Shown here in pieces: positions 49,289 through 58,302 of a stretch of DNA of 64,000 bases. A program made the position numbers and the translations under genes. Each line of letters opens with the position of its first letter. Positions within the stretch are counted from its first letter, which is position 1. Source of the DNA: Rhizobium anhuiense (GTDB lineage Bacteria > Pseudomonadota > Alphaproteobacteria > Rhizobiales > Rhizobiaceae); the NCBI RefSeq assembly GCF_003985145.1, contig NZ_ML133528.1, positions 62,001 to 126,000 on the forward strand. The letters run 5' to 3'. A model generated the notes under the pieces. That model had not been told where the DNA came from. It worked only from the letters and a program-made list of their open reading frames with translations, and searched no databases.

Positions 49289-51391
49289 CTACCCCTCCGC
49301 TGCGTCGGCGCGAGTTGCCCTTTTGAGAGGTACCAAAACATGAGTCTCCCACGACTTCCGAAGGCGTGAGTTGATCGACTTCACCGTCGACGCCGGGATC
49401 GGGGACTCAAAAAATTCGCGCCAGATGCCGGCAAGGTCACGCTTGTAACCGGAGCCCTCTCCGTAGCGCGCGATCGCCTGCTTCCACACGTCCCTTTCGG
49501 CGGACAATAAGTTACCATAGGCGTCGCGGCCGATCGTAAGGCAACTTGCGAGAAATTCTTGTCGCCCCTCTGCAACGAGGGTTCGGACAGCCTTGAGACT
49601 TTGTACGACGTCCTCCAGTTCGCCATACTCGTTCTCAAAGTCGTCCAATCGATGATTGATCCTGGAAATATGATCCGCAATGCGCAGATTCGCATCAATA
49701 CGTACGCCGCTGCCGAGAATATGTGTGACCGGGAAATTGCTCCAATCCCCTCCTCGCACTATGGACGCTGCAATTGAGCTGTGATGGGCGGTTGCGAGCT
49801 GATCGATGAGGTTCTGATGTGGCGGGCGGACAGTAGTAGGCATCGGCGCGACATCCTCAAGGAGGCGATCGACCGAGTGTTGGATGCCCCGGCGCGCTTC
49901 GGCAGTCTTCACGACATCGACGTTCTGAATGAGATTTTGCACACCTGCGGAGGCTGCGGAAACCCGGTCAGCGTAGACAGCGCGCATTTCCGCAATCTGC
50001 CCGCGCAGCGACGTCCACACGCGGTCGGCGTCATCACTATGAGCATCAAAGAAATAGGTTGGCGTAGCGGGAAGTGTGGCCTTGACCAATGCTTGGGCGA
50101 CGTCCTTTCGCCGGATACTGTAACCCTGCGCTCGGGACGAAATAGGCTCATCGAATCCTGGAACCTGCAATGCCTCATCGCCGCGGGGCAACACAAGGAT
50201 ACATTGCCTCTTCCGAGAGGCAGCATCAGAGCCCGCCTCCTGCGAGTCCTGAAGGTGGCGTTGGACAGAGGCATTTGGGGCATCTGGAAATTTGGTGCAA
50301 AGCACGGCTAAGGTTCGCGGATCGTCGCGGAGCGCGGTCAAATCTTCACGCTGTGTAACCTGCTCAACACCCCGGGTATCTATAACGGATAGAATCTGCC
50401 CATCTGCACTCAAATTGCTCGAAGGCATGAGGACGTTGATACGGCGAGGTACGCCAAAGCGCTCATCCATCCCATTATTGATATGGGAAACAGTCTTTGA
50501 TACCCAGCTAAGCCCGTCTTCACTCCCTTCCGGCAAGACAAGCTGACGCTCCCGGCGCTCAGGCAGCCGCATCGCCGAGACGAGCTGATCTACAGCCTGA
50601 TCGATAGAAAGTCCGCCTTCCAACAAGTCTGCGATCGGATCGATACTTTGGAACTCGTCTTCCCCTATTTCGACTGTGGATGTCTTCATTCCGGACATGT
50701 TCCGAAGCACCCGGGCCACTTCAGACGGAATGCCCACACCAGATGCGTCAGGGGCGACACTTGTCACAAGGTCACGTGTCAATCGAACAACCTCGTCATC
50801 GTCCAAGGCATCGACGGCAATGCCGAAAGTCGGTGCGACCCGAATAGCGGTCTCGCATACCGTGGTACGGCCAGAACCAACAGGGAAGGCCGGCTTCCGT
50901 TGGCTTCGACCATCACCAACCAGCAGGCCGGCGGCATGCGCCAAAGCCGTCGTCTTGCCGACCCCGATATCCCCTATCCATGCCACAGTATGGTCTCGGC
51001 GCTGCAGATAATTTGCCGCAACTGAGAGCTCAGCTCGTAGAAGATCAATTGGAGCCCTCAGGATAGGGTCATTGCGCGGACTACGCTCAAACTCGCTGAG
51101 TTGGCTCAGGGAATGGTCGATTGCCCACAATTCCTCTCGATTTGGATGCAGGTACGACGGAGGAGCGCTATGCTTCCAATCTCGATTGTAGAATTCGAGG
51201 ACTTCATTGGCCAACGGTGTCCCAATCGCCGAAAGATAGCGTTCGGCAATTTCTGGCTCGGCGTCGTCGGCCTTTTCAAGTTTAGAGAGGACGCTGGCCA
51301 CGGTCTGCATCCGACTGGCTAGGTTGGCTTGACTGAGTTTTTCAGTCTCCCGAACATACTTCAAAACCTCGGATGGGATCGGCTGCGGCAT
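49289..51391 (-). CDS. HTH-fused dynamin-like GTPase (candidate defence protein)
   Basis: A 700-residue protein of no family I can name. Residues 7-60 form an XRE-like helix-turn-helix (LSQANLASRMQTVASVLSKLEK). A large P-loop domain follows: G1 GDIGVGKT (140-147), a G2-like FPVGSGRTTVCETAI (169-183) as in dynamins, G3 DTRG (338-341) and G4-like TKFPD (366-370). The C-terminal 240 residues are long helices, as in dynamin stalks. ATG 51391 follows GAGGG by a few nt; ATG 51421 lacks spacing. Third-position G+C is lower than in neighbours, suggesting transfer. A GTPase linked to DNA binding and membranes is inferred; a defence role is a hypothesis from tRNA-side location and isolation. Confidence 0.7.
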   Translation of the reverse strand: MPQPIPSEVLKYVRETEKLSQANLASRMQTVASVLSKLEKADDAEPEIAERYLSAIGTPLANEVLEFYNRDWKHSAPPSYLHPNREELWAIDHSLSQLSEFERSPRNDPILRAPIDLLRAELSVAANYLQRRDHTVAWIGDIGVGKTTALAHAAGLLVGDGRSQRKPAFPVGSGRTTVCETAIRVAPTFGIAVDALDDDEVVRLTRDLVTSVAPDASGVGIPSEVARVLRNMSGMKTSTVEIGEDEFQSIDPIADLLEGGLSIDQAVDQLVSAMRLPERRERQLVLPEGSEDGLSWVSKTVSHINNGMDERFGVPRRINVLMPSSNLSADGQILSVIDTRGVEQVTQREDLTALRDDPRTLAVLCTKFPDAPNASVQRHLQDSQEAGSDAASRKRQCILVLPRGDEALQVPGFDEPISSRAQGYSIRRKDVAQALVKATLPATPTYFFDAHSDDADRVWTSLRGQIAEMRAVYADRVSAASAGVQNLIQNVDVVKTAEARRGIQHSVDRLLEDVAPMPTTVRPPHQNLIDQLATAHHSSIAASIVRGGDWSNFPVTHILGSGVRIDANLRIADHISRINHRLDDFENEYGELEDVVQSLKAVRTLVAEGRQEFLASCLTIGRDAYGNLLSAERDVWKQAIARYGEGSGYKRDLAGIWREFFESPIPASTVKSINSRLRKSWETHVLVPLKRATRADAAEG

Positions 51392-51809
51392 AAAACCCTC
51401 TTTCGTTCTCAATATAGTCATGCCTTATATTGGAAAAATTCGCAATATATAAAATCATAATTTAGCTAACTTTCCTACACCAGTTGATCGACAGAGAAAT
51501 TTTTTTGATCATTTGGGGTTTTGGTGTCTCTGGATCGCTGGGCTTTCCCCTGCGGCCGACACCGGGTTGCACCTCCCTCCTGATAGAACGAAGGCCCGGG
51601 CGAAATGGCACCGGGCCTTCGTCTTCGACCGACCTTCCTTCAAATGACGCGAAAACAAATGCCATCATGAGAAACCGGGCGCGGGCTGCTTTACCGTTCG
51701 GCCGTGAGGACGTAAAAGAACAGCATCACTCCGCAAGCGGCGCATCGCCCCACATCTCAGCCAGCCCGCCGACATTCCCGGCCATGCGGAGCACCCGAAG
51801 AGGATCGTC
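51392..51809. other. 418-bp intergenic region with hairpin
   Basis: The left third is A+T-rich and is the promoter of the HTH-GTPase gene. At 51589-51621 a perfect 11-bp stem, CGAAGGCCCGG with CCGGGCCTTCG, encloses an 11-nt loop and is followed by TCTT, a possible bidirectional transcription barrier between the foreign-looking gene and the MFS gene. No convincing gene is seen. Confidence 0.5.
51426..51449. promoter_or_regulatory. operator-like inverted repeat before the HTH-GTPase gene
   Basis: TATATTG (51426-51432) and CAATATA (51443-51449) are perfect inverted arms with a 10-nt spacer in an A+T-rich stretch, directly upstream of the start codon. This suits autoregulation through the protein's own helix-turn-helix. 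Confidence 0.55.
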
Positions 51810-53300
51810 ATGTCGAATGCAGCGCAACGCTCGAACCGCGTGCTTATCGTCGCCACCATCATGCTCGCGACCTTCATGGTGGCGATCGAGGCGACGATTG
51901 TGGCGACCGCGATGCCGCGCATCGTCGGGCAGCTCGGCGGCTTTTCCTATTACAGCTGGGTGTTTTCGGCCTTCCTGCTGGCGCAGTCGACGACCACTGT
52001 TATCTACGGCAAGCTTTCCGACATTTTCGGGCGCAAGCCGGTGCTGATCGGCGGCATCCTGATCTTCCTCGTCGGCTCGCTGCTTTGCGGGCTTGCCTGG
52101 TCGATGATGTCGCTGGTGCTGTTCCGGCTGCTGCAGGGGCTCGGCGCCGGCGCCATCCAGCCGGTGACGATGACCATCATCGGCGATCTCTTCAAGCTCG
52201 AGGAACGCGGCCGCGTGCAGGGCGCGATGGCGACCGTCTGGGCGACCTCGGCCGTCGTCGGGCCGCTGGCCGGCGGCATCATCGTCGACAACATCTCCTG
52301 GGCCTGGATCTTCTGGATCAACCTGCCGATCGGCATCATCTCGATCATCGCCTTCATGATCTTCCTGAAGGAGGACGTGGCGCACAAGCAGGCAAAGATC
52401 GACTACCTCGGATCGGTGCTGTTTTCGATCTCGATCGTCGCACTGCTCGTCATGCTGACGGAAACCGATGCCAGCGCCTGGATTCTGATTTCGCTTTTTT
52501 CCGTCTTCGTGGTCACGGGCCTTCTCTTTCTCGCCCAGGAGAAGCGGGCGCCGGAGCCGATCATTTCGATCCCGCTCTGGAGCCGAAGGCTGATCGCGAC
52601 CAGCAATGCGGCGACGCTGCTGGCCGGCATGGCGCTGATCGGGCTTTCGACAATCCTGCCGATCTATGTGCAGGGCGTGCTCGGCCGCTCGCCGATCGTT
52701 GCAGGCTTCACACTCACGATGCTGGTTGTCGGCTGGCCCCTGTCGGTGATGCTCTCCAGCCGCTTCTACAAGGCCTTCGGCATCCGCCGCACCTTGCGTG
52801 TCGGCAGCCTGCTGTTTCCGTTCGGCGCCTGTTTTCTTCTGTTCCTGACACCGGAGAGTTCGCCTGTTATTGCCGGCGCCGGCTCCTTCTTCATGGGCTT
52901 CGGCATGGGTCTCATCAGCCTCACCAGCATCGTGCTGGTGCAGGACAGCGTCGAATGGTCGATGCGCGGCAGCGCCACCGCCTCGATCATCTTTGCCCGC
53001 AGCCTCGGCAATACGCTCGGCGCCACCGTGCTCGGCGCCATCCTCAATGCCGGCATCAATCACTATGCGAGCGGCGAGGCGGCGGCGGGCCTGCATGAGG
53101 CGCTGAACCAGCCGACCGGGCTTTCGGCGCTCGCCGCCGATCCGGCCATCCGCGCCGTCTTCAATGCGGCGCTGCACTGGAGCTTCTGGGGCGTGGTCGT
53201 CGTCGCGGTGCTGACCTTCTTCACCACCTGGCTGATCCCGGTCGGGCCCGGCCGGAAGCGCGAGGGGGCGGCTGTCGCAAGCGAGGCGGCCTCGCATTAG
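51810..53300 (+). CDS. DHA2-type MFS drug exporter
   Basis: A 496-residue membrane protein with about 14 helices, the DHA2 size. It has the motif C-like LDATIV variant (VAIEATIVATAMPRI), motif A GKLSDIFGRKPVL, and TFWATSAVVGPLAGG-type segment (WATSAVVGPLAGGIIVD) after helix 5. Such proteins export drugs or small amphipathic compounds using the proton gradient. It is a single gene; no adaptor (EmrA-like) gene is adjacent. Confidence 0.92.
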   Translation: MSNAAQRSNRVLIVATIMLATFMVAIEATIVATAMPRIVGQLGGFSYYSWVFSAFLLAQSTTTVIYGKLSDIFGRKPVLIGGILIFLVGSLLCGLAWSMMSLVLFRLLQGLGAGAIQPVTMTIIGDLFKLEERGRVQGAMATVWATSAVVGPLAGGIIVDNISWAWIFWINLPIGIISIIAFMIFLKEDVAHKQAKIDYLGSVLFSISIVALLVMLTETDASAWILISLFSVFVVTGLLFLAQEKRAPEPIISIPLWSRRLIATSNAATLLAGMALIGLSTILPIYVQGVLGRSPIVAGFTLTMLVVGWPLSVMLSSRFYKAFGIRRTLRVGSLLFPFGACFLLFLTPESSPVIAGAGSFFMGFGMGLISLTSIVLVQDSVEWSMRGSATASIIFARSLGNTLGATVLGAILNAGINHYASGEAAAGLHEALNQPTGLSALAADPAIRAVFNAALHWSFWGVVVVAVLTFFTTWLIPVGPGRKREGAAVASEAASH

Positions 53301-53449
53301 GCGGTTCAGTTATTCACGGAAGGGCTCCGGGCAAACCGCTTCGCACGTCTCCTGAATCTCGTTGTCGACGAGATTGTCTCGAAATGCAGAGGTGATTTTC
53401 CGGACATGGCGGCCGCAACGCGCCCGGAGCGAACCTCCGGCATAGTTCC

Positions 53450-53827
53450 TTACAGGGCATCCCGAATATCGAAGCGGACGATCTTGTCGCCTTCGATGCG
53501 AAAGATATGCGTGACGGTCTTGTCCTTCAGGCCGTGGCTTTGCCCTTCCAGCGGCCGGCCGTCGAGGTCAAAGACCAACTGGATCACCTCGACAGCCACA
53601 GTGCCATCGTCCGTTTCCGCAAAGGCGACCGGCTCGACATGTGGACTGATGACAGCCCATTGGCGTGTCCAATAGTCGCGCACGGCCTCACGACCATGAA
53701 CATGGCCGCCATCCATGCCGTTGGCCCAGGCGACATCGTCGGAAAGGACGGCGAGGACAGCGTCGATGTCCCTGGCGTTGAAGCCGGCATAGACGCGCTT
53801 GAGCATTTCGACGTCATTGTTGGACAT
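53450..53827 (-). CDS. NTF2-like (SnoaL/ketosteroid-isomerase fold) protein
   Basis: A 125-residue cone-shaped NTF2-like fold protein: MLKRVYAGFNARDIDAVLAVLSDDVAWANG at the N-terminus, then VHGREAVRDYWTRQW and IFRIEGDKIVRFDIRDAL. Family members include isomerases, hydrolases and binding proteins; no reaction is assigned. It is divergent from a MarR-type regulator across 127 bp with a palindrome, so the two probably form a regulator/target pair. Confidence 0.85.
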   Translation of the reverse strand: MSNNDVEMLKRVYAGFNARDIDAVLAVLSDDVAWANGMDGGHVHGREAVRDYWTRQWAVISPHVEPVAFAETDDGTVAVEVIQLVFDLDGRPLEGQSHGLKDKTVTHIFRIEGDKIVRFDIRDAL

Positions 53828-53898
53828 GTCATTTCCTCAATGGAGTTTGAAAGATCAGCTTGGCGGCATCAAACGATATTGCCGAATGCCGCGCATCA

Positions 53899-53918
53899 AT
53901 ATACATATGTACGTATAT
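53899..53918. promoter_or_regulatory. MarR-type operator between divergent genes
   Basis: Arms ATATAC (53899-53904) and GTATAT (53913-53918) enclose a perfect 10-bp palindrome TACATATGTA (53902-53911). It sits midway in the divergent promoter region of the NTF2-like and MarR genes. Confidence 0.6.
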
Positions 53919-53954
53919 ATCTTATGATCAAGCGCAGGCAAGAGGTCAAGCGGA

Positions 53955-54416
53955 ATGGATGAAGACGTGCTTTCGACGCCGGGGCATCTCATCAGTCTTG
54001 CGGCGCGCGGATTTGCGCGCTTGAGCGAAACACGCCTCAAACCGCTCGGCTTCGGTGTCGGCCAATTGCCTGTGCTGGTGGCGCTGCAAGATGGCAAGGC
54101 AAGCACGCAGCGCGATCTCGCCCGCTTTGCCAGGGTCGAGCAACCGCCGATGGCGCAGATGCTCGCCCGCATGGAGCGGGATGGCTTGATCGAGCGGACA
54201 CGCGACCCGGCTGATGGTCGCAGCAGCCGCATCGTGCTGGCCAAGGCCGCGCGGGACGGCATGCCGGAGGCGATTGCGGCCTTGTTCCAGGGGAATGAAG
54301 AGGCATTGGCCGGGTTCACCGACGCGGAAGCAGGACAACTTGTCGGTCTGCTCAAGCGGCTGATCGACAATCTGGATCAGATGGCGAGCGCAGAGTCGGC
54401 GTCAGGCGATTGCTGA
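53955..54416 (+). CDS. MarR family regulator
   Basis: A 153-residue winged-helix regulator: LKPLGFGVGQLPVLVALQDGKASTQRDLARFARVEQPPMAQMLARMERDGLIERTRDPADGR is the DNA-binding core with the wing. It should act as a dimer responding to small aromatic or oxidised ligands. Divergent from the NTF2-like gene; convergent with the ABC exporter gene with 22 bp between them. Confidence 0.9.
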   Translation: MDEDVLSTPGHLISLAARGFARLSETRLKPLGFGVGQLPVLVALQDGKASTQRDLARFARVEQPPMAQMLARMERDGLIERTRDPADGRSSRIVLAKAARDGMPEAIAALFQGNEEALAGFTDAEAGQLVGLLKRLIDNLDQMASAESASGDC

Positions 54417-54438
54417 GTTTTGGCCAGGCGGAGAATTT

Positions 54439-56436
54439 CTATTCTGGGACTGTGCTGTCCTTATGCGAACTCGTGCCGTCTTTCAGCACGGATGGGTTCT
54501 TCAAAACCCGTACAAGCAGGTTCGGTTTTCGCCTGCGCGGGATGAGATCGATATCGCTGACAAGCTTTGCGCCGCCCTTGCGCCGCTCGAGCGTGATCTT
54601 GCGGCTATGGAAGGCCTCCAGTTCAGCCCGATGCGCGACGCTGATGATGGTCACGTCGGGCAATTCATCGATCACCATATGCATCATCTTATCCTGGCTC
54701 TTCTCATCGAGTGCCGAGGTTGCTTCATCCAGCACGATGATATCGGGATGGTGGAGCAGCAGGCGCGCAAAGGCGAGACGCTGCTTTTCGCCGCCCGACA
54801 GCGTCTGGTCCCAGGGCGCCTCTTCCTCGATCTTGTCGTTGAGATAATCGAGCCCGACCTTGTCGAGGGCCGCCTTGATCTTATCCAGCGTCCAGCTGTC
54901 GGCGGCGCCGGGATAGGCGACGGCACGGCGAAGCGTGCCGGACGGGATATAGGGTCGTTGCGGCAGCATGAACAATCGTCTGTCGGCGTGGAAATTGACG
55001 CTGCCGCTTCCCCACGGCCAGAGACCTGAGATCGCCCGCACCAGCGTGCTCTTGCCGGACCCGGATTCGCCGGCCACAAGCACCCGTTCGCCGGGCTCGA
55101 TCTCGACCCGCGTTTCCGTGACCACGGCGGTGCCATCGTCAAGCGATACGGAGAGATCGTTGAGGCTGAGCATCGCCTCGCCTTCGGTTTCACCATGCTT
55201 GATGCGCCCGAGCGAGTCGCTCTGTTCGGCGCGCTCCAGCCCGTCGAGCGACATCATCAGCGAGGCGATGCGCCGTGCACAGGCGTTCCAATCGGCAAGA
55301 CGCGGATAGTTATCAACAAGCCAGCCGAACGCCCCCTGAACGATGGCGAAGGCAGAGGCAGCCTGCATGACCTGTCCCAGCGTCATGCTGCCTTCGAGAA
55401 ATTTTGGCGCGCACAGCAGGACCGGGACGACTGGCGCAATCAGCATGGATCCATGCGACACAAGCGTCGTGCGCATGTGCTGGCGGGCAAGGAGCGCCCA
55501 TTGCCTGAGCACATTGGCGAAGGTCTTATCGAGGTCATTACGCTCCTCCTCTTCGCCGCCGAGCAAGGCGATGCTCTCGCCGTTTTCCCGCACATGCGTC
55601 AGCGTGTAGCGAAACTCGGCTTCTGCTTGATTTTTCGCCTCGGAGACGTGGACGAAATAGCGGCCGATGACCGCCATCGAGCTGGAGGTGATCGCGGCGT
55701 AAAGGACCGCAGTGATGACGAGAAAGCCGGGAATGGTGACGGTCCAACCTGCGATCGGCAGAGTGAGAGCCCCGCCGATCGTCCAGAGCACGACGATGAA
55801 GGTCGAGGCCGCCAGAAATGCGGAAATGACACCGGCGATGAAATCGACGGGTGCTTCGGTGGCAATCCGCAAATCCTCGGAAATGCGCGCTTCGGGGTTC
55901 TTGTGGTCGCCGCCGATGAGATTCAACTGATAGTAACGGCCGTTTGCGAGCCAGCGCGCGATGACTGCGCTTGTCAGCCAGGAACGCCACCGACGCTGGA
56001 TCATCATGCGAACGGCGACTTGTACAGTGACAATAGCCACAGTTCCAAGCACGAGCGGCACGAATACAGCGCTCAGGAAATAGACGGTGCCCGCATCGTG
56101 CCGCTCTATGGCGTCGAATATCCCGCGGTTCCACAGATTGATTCCGTACTGGAAGCCGACATTCATGCCGATCAGGGCCAATAGCCCGATCGAGAAGGGC
56201 CAAGCGAACTTGTCGCCATCGCGGCTCCAGTAACGGCGCGCGCTGATCCAGAAACGTTTCAGCAAATAGCGCTTGCGCGCCTGCTCGGTCTCTTCAGGCG
56301 TTAGCTCCGGATCGGGTTGGATGGCATCTGGCGGCAGCGCGACTTCGACAGTCGATGCCTTCTCCTGGCGCGACTTCTCGGCACCGTCCGGCTCGGTGCC
56401 GTCGACCGATTTCGGTTTCAATTTAGCGTCGGTCAT
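54439..56436 (-). CDS. SbmA/BacA-type ABC transporter, fused permease-ATPase
   Basis: A 665-residue half transporter. An N-terminal charged extension (about residues 1-60) precedes the ABC_membrane_2 (SbmA/BacA-like) domain of about six helices with RWRSWLTSAVIARWLANGRYYQL and NPEARISEDLRIATE. The C-terminal ATPase has Walker A GESGSGKST, signature LSGGEKQR, Walker B IIVLDEATSALDE and a switch His in ISVAHR. It should function as a homodimer. Relatives move peptides, very-long-chain fatty acids or cobalamin; the substrate here is unknown. BacA relatives matter in legume symbiosis but this is a distinct fused form. Confidence 0.9.
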   Translation of the reverse strand: MTDAKLKPKSVDGTEPDGAEKSRQEKASTVEVALPPDAIQPDPELTPEETEQARKRYLLKRFWISARRYWSRDGDKFAWPFSIGLLALIGMNVGFQYGINLWNRGIFDAIERHDAGTVYFLSAVFVPLVLGTVAIVTVQVAVRMMIQRRWRSWLTSAVIARWLANGRYYQLNLIGGDHKNPEARISEDLRIATEAPVDFIAGVISAFLAASTFIVVLWTIGGALTLPIAGWTVTIPGFLVITAVLYAAITSSSMAVIGRYFVHVSEAKNQAEAEFRYTLTHVRENGESIALLGGEEEERNDLDKTFANVLRQWALLARQHMRTTLVSHGSMLIAPVVPVLLCAPKFLEGSMTLGQVMQAASAFAIVQGAFGWLVDNYPRLADWNACARRIASLMMSLDGLERAEQSDSLGRIKHGETEGEAMLSLNDLSVSLDDGTAVVTETRVEIEPGERVLVAGESGSGKSTLVRAISGLWPWGSGSVNFHADRRLFMLPQRPYIPSGTLRRAVAYPGAADSWTLDKIKAALDKVGLDYLNDKIEEEAPWDQTLSGGEKQRLAFARLLLHHPDIIVLDEATSALDEKSQDKMMHMVIDELPDVTIISVAHRAELEAFHSRKITLERRKGGAKLVSDIDLIPRRRKPNLLVRVLKNPSVLKDGTSSHKDSTVPE

Positions 56437-56502
56437 GTCAGCGATAACGGCTTACAAATCAAAAGGTTTCATGATGCCGGTACCGAGGATGGTATCCGGC
56501 GT

Positions 56503-57468
56503 CTACCCGGCAAACCGCTCGCGGTAGGCTTTCGGACTGGTACCGAAGTGGCGCAGGAAGGCCCTTCTCATGGTTTCCTCCGATCCGAAGCCACAACGCC
56601 TGGAGACCCGGGCAACAGACTGGCCTTCATCCAGCAAGCGTCGGGCGGTTTCGATCCTGATGTCTTCGATCGCCCGGGCCGGCGTCAGCCCTGTTACCTG
56701 CCGATAATGCCGCGAAAAACTGCGCGAGCTCATGTTGACCCGTGCGGCAAGAGCCGCCAGCGGCAATGGGCGGCTCAAGTTTTCCATGATCCATGCGTGC
56801 AGTTGGTCGAAACGCCCGTCATTTTCCTGCAGTGAGAGGGCCGTGCTGAATTGCGACTGTCCGCCCGGCCGCTTCAGAAAAACCACCAACTGCCTCCCGA
56901 CAGCGAGCGCCGCCTTCCGACCCAGGTCGATCTCGATGAGCGCCAAGGCAAGGTCGATGCCCGCTGTCACGCCGGCGGATGTCCACATGTCGCCATCACT
57001 AACAAAAATGGGGTCAGGATCGAGGCGCACCAACGGAAAGCGTTTTGTGAATTCAGCGCAACGCTGCCAGTGCGTGACGACACGCCGTCCGTCGAGCAAT
57101 CCTGCTGTCGCCAGCAAAAATGCACCGCTGCAAACGGAAGCGGTGCGCCGCGCCGCCTTTGAGCGGCCTCTGACCCATTCCACCAGATCGCGGTTTTCAC
57201 AAGCCGCATTGACACCCCAGCCTCCCGCCACGACGAGCGTGTCCAGCGGCGCATCCGGCGACGGCAACGGGGAGGCTGCCAAGGCGAGACCCGACGATGT
57301 TCTTACCTGAGCGCATTGCGCCACCACGACAGTCTCATAGGGCCTCGCTTTGTCAGCAAGCGCAGCCAGATCGTTTGCCGTTGCAAAGACCTGCAAAGGG
57401 CCTGCCACATCAAGAAGCTGGCTGTCGGGGAAGGTCAGGATTTCGATACGGCGAGGGTTATTTGGCAT
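56503..57468 (-). CDS. GlxA family regulator (DJ-1/PfpI domain plus AraC HTH)
   Basis: A 321-residue regulator. The N-terminal DJ-1/PfpI-like domain (about residues 1-190: RRIEILTFPDSQLLDVAGPLQVF, then ASVCSGAFLLATAGLLDGRRVVTHW) keeps the nucleophile-position Cys. The AraC double helix-turn-helix follows (ARVNMSSRSFSRHYRQVTGLTPARAIEDIRIETARRLLDEG). ATG 57468 is chosen over TTG 57498. It stands divergent from a free-standing DJ-1/PfpI enzyme gene with a perfect palindrome between them. Confidence 0.9.
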   Translation of the reverse strand: MPNNPRRIEILTFPDSQLLDVAGPLQVFATANDLAALADKARPYETVVVAQCAQVRTSSGLALAASPLPSPDAPLDTLVVAGGWGVNAACENRDLVEWVRGRSKAARRTASVCSGAFLLATAGLLDGRRVVTHWQRCAEFTKRFPLVRLDPDPIFVSDGDMWTSAGVTAGIDLALALIEIDLGRKAALAVGRQLVVFLKRPGGQSQFSTALSLQENDGRFDQLHAWIMENLSRPLPLAALAARVNMSSRSFSRHYRQVTGLTPARAIEDIRIETARRLLDEGQSVARVSRRCGFGSEETMRRAFLRHFGTSPKAYRERFAG

Positions 57469-57478
57469 GAACGGAGGG

Positions 57479-57502
57479 ATGATTGGCAAACACGCCAATC
57501 AT
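57479..57502. promoter_or_regulatory. perfect inverted repeat between GlxA and DJ-1/PfpI genes
   Basis: ATGATTGGC (57479-57487) and GCCAATCAT (57494-57502) are perfect 9-bp arms with a 6-nt spacer in a 74-bp divergent promoter gap. It is the probable binding site of the GlxA-type regulator. Confidence 0.7.
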
Positions 57503-57542
57503 TGCTCCACTAGGATTGGGAAAGTCAATCAGGAGTTTCCCC

Positions 57543-58220
57543 ATGCCTCTTTCTTTCGGAATCCTCGTCTTCCCCGATGTTCAGCAACTCGACCTCACCG
57601 GCCCTTACGAGGCTTTCGCCTCGGCTGAAGGCACAGAGGTTCATCTGATCTGGAAGGATTTGCGGCCCGTTCTGGCCTCTACCCGGCTGTCTTTGACGCC
57701 GACCACGACCTTTGCGGAATGCCCGCCACTCGACGTTCTCTGCATTCCGGGCGGAAGCGGTATCAACGCATTGTTGCTCGACGAGATGGTGCTCGCTTTT
57801 GTTCGGGAGCGGGCGGTGAAGGCGCGCTACGTCACGTCTGTCTGCACGGGCGCGCTGGTGCTGGGGGCGGCGGGGTTGCTCAAGGGAAAACGCGCGACGA
57901 CCCACTGGAATGCGCTCGATTTCCTGCCGCGCTTTGGCGCCACGCCCGTCGAGGAGCGAGTCGTACAGGATGGCAACCTGATCACCGCAGGCGGTGTCAC
58001 CTCGGGCATCGATTTCGGACTATCCGTGATTGGCGAGCTTCTGGGGCAGACAGAAGCCGAAACGGTCCAGCTCGCTCTGGAATATGCTCCCGCGCCACCA
58101 TTTTCTTCCGGCACGCCGAAGGAAGCTTCAGCAAAAGTGCTGGGAGATACGAGGCAGCGCCTTTCCGCATCGCGCGCCGCGCGCGAAAGGATATTGTCGC
58201 AATTGCCGGGAGATATTTGA
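57543..58220 (+). CDS. DJ-1/PfpI family protein, isonitrile-hydratase-like
   Basis: A 225-residue single-domain DJ-1/PfpI enzyme. FPDVQQLDLTGPYEAFAS carries the conserved acidic residue, and the nucleophile Cys is in VTSVCTGALVLGAAGLLKGKRATTHW. The pattern is that of isocyanide hydratases and related InhA proteins. A CAGGAG site lies before ATG 57543. Divergent from its probable regulator. The reaction is inferred from family resemblance only. Confidence 0.85.
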   Translation: MPLSFGILVFPDVQQLDLTGPYEAFASAEGTEVHLIWKDLRPVLASTRLSLTPTTTFAECPPLDVLCIPGGSGINALLLDEMVLAFVRERAVKARYVTSVCTGALVLGAAGLLKGKRATTHWNALDFLPRFGATPVEERVVQDGNLITAGGVTSGIDFGLSVIGELLGQTEAETVQLALEYAPAPPFSSGTPKEASAKVLGDTRQRLSASRAARERILSQLPGDI

Positions 58221-58302
58221 AAGGGAATTGAGCAGCTGAAGACGCCGGCCGGTTTTTGCAGGCACCCAATGCGGCACTTTTCCCGGAATAACTCTCCCCG
58301 CC

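Noticed and set aside
48787..51809. Integrative element bounded by tRNA-Thr attachment repeats
   Set aside because: No integrase gene is present and I could not find a second copy of the tRNA 3' end by eye, so only a tRNA-side location is claimed.
51726..53297. Long minus-strand frame opposite the MFS exporter
   Set aside because: Composition is typical of a shadow frame in high G+C DNA, and the opposite strand encodes a clear DHA2 transporter.
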